From the NCBI GenBank assembly GCA_947427325.1, contig CANEHP010000121.1, positions 1-6,661 of the forward strand: 6,661 nucleotides of DNA, read 5' to 3'. The notes beneath the pieces are model-generated. The model saw only the letters and a list, made by a program, of their open reading frames with translations. It was not told where the DNA came from and ran no database searches. This document shows, piece after piece, positions 6,341 to 6,661 of this stretch (position 1 is its first letter; each line of letters begins with the position of its first letter). The DNA comes from an uncultured Clostridia bacterium (GTDB lineage Bacteria > Bacillota > Clostridia > Oscillospirales > Ruminococcaceae). Both the position numbers and the translations under genes were made by a program.

Positions 6341-6661
6341 TTACTCATCAACAGATGAAGTAATTTCGTTAGAAGCTATATTATATTTTCCAATAGCACG
6401 GAGAAATCTGCCATATCCTATAGTTCCATCTGACCTGATATATTTATTATCAACAGATACGCTTGTATGTGTCCCAAAAATTGCGTCACCGTTTTTTTGG
6501 GAAGGAGCCGGCATAGCATCAAGCAATCCGTCAGCATGTATTTCAGCAGACATAGTCAAAGCACGTGAGCTTGACGCAGTTGCGCTTGCTTCCTTTGAAG
6601 ACGCTGCCGTATCGGTGCTATAAGTACAATATATTTTGCCATTAGGTAAAGTCATTTTGCC
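6341..6661 (-). CDS. Partial small Ser/Ala/Thr-rich protein, 5' end outside window
   Basis: The last 106 codons and TAA stop of a gene that stays open to the window edge. An internal ATG at 6653-6655 would give 104 residues, but only 6 nt lie upstream and no ribosome binding site is visible, so the true start and any signal peptide are probably beyond 6661. Numbered from that Met, residues 14-37 are dominated by Ser, Ala and Thr with a single Cys at 10. This is followed by polar, strand-like stretches (THTSVSVDN, 62-70) and a Gly/aromatic/basic section (GTIGYGRFLRAIGKYN, 77-92). There is no transmembrane helix in the visible part. I do not recognise the family. Composition fits a small secreted protein. 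It is followed by a strong hairpin and then the lipoprotein/ABC unit, an arrangement seen with exported peptides and their transport or immunity genes. That link is inference only. Confidence 0.6.
   Translation of the reverse strand, partial: GKMTLPNGKIYCTYSTDTAASSKEASATASSSRALTMSAEIHADGLLDAMPAPSQKNGDAIFGTHTSVSVDNKYIRSDGTIGYGRFLRAIGKYNIASNEITSSVDE

Noticed and set aside
6315..6623. Plus-strand open frame of 102 codons opposite the small partial gene
   Set aside because: Both strands are open here, so this is less certain than the others. I prefer the minus strand because it matches the direction of all neighbours, ends just before a terminator-like hairpin, and stays open to the window edge, whereas the plus frame starts inside the hairpin with no ribosome binding site.

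Overview
The window comes from a low-to-mid GC Gram-positive anaerobe, most likely a gut-type Clostridia (Oscillospiraceae/Ruminococcaceae or a relative). This is inferred from strong AGGAG-type ribosome binding sites, mixed ATG/GTG/TTG starts, a lipoprotein with a Cys-Cys-His-Cys motif that I associate with Clostridia, and a PAS-bearing sensory-type [FeFe]-hydrogenase next to a thioredoxin-like [2Fe-2S] protein. All six supported genes lie on the minus strand, so transcription runs from high to low coordinates. No tRNA, rRNA, CRISPR array or insertion sequence is visible.

In transcription order, positions 6661 to 6341 hold the 3' part of a small Ser/Ala/Thr-rich protein whose start lies beyond the window. 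A perfect 14-bp inverted repeat (6295-6327) follows it and looks like a terminator or attenuator. Next is a tightly packed three-gene unit: a lipoprotein (5089-6276, TTG start), an ABC transporter ATPase (4341-5057) and a large internally duplicated ABC-2-type permease (2174-4339, GTG start, 1 nt after the ATPase stop). This looks like a transport module that exports or removes something at the membrane. The small upstream protein could be its cargo, but that is inference.

A short hairpin after the permease (2143-2164) separates the transporter from a redox module. That module has an 84-residue [2Fe-2S] thioredoxin-fold ferredoxin (1847-2101) and a 559-residue [FeFe]-hydrogenase-like protein (119-1798). 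The latter has 2x[4Fe-4S], H-cluster, extra Fe-S, PAS and helical-tail regions. Its H-cluster loops keep the four cluster cysteines but replace both canonical methionines (Gly and Ser), as expected for a sensory (group C, HydS-like) enzyme rather than a bulk H2 producer.

Related sensory hydrogenases often sit beside a phosphatase or kinase output gene. Here a canonical ribosome binding site and ATG overlap the hydrogenase stop but open only a four-codon frame. They are followed by very AT-rich DNA (about 17% GC over 1-118) with short repeats. The output partner is therefore missing, decayed or elsewhere. The two most interesting items are this apparently orphaned hydrogenase sensor and the small secreted-looking protein/lipoprotein/ABC cassette with a hairpin between its first two genes.
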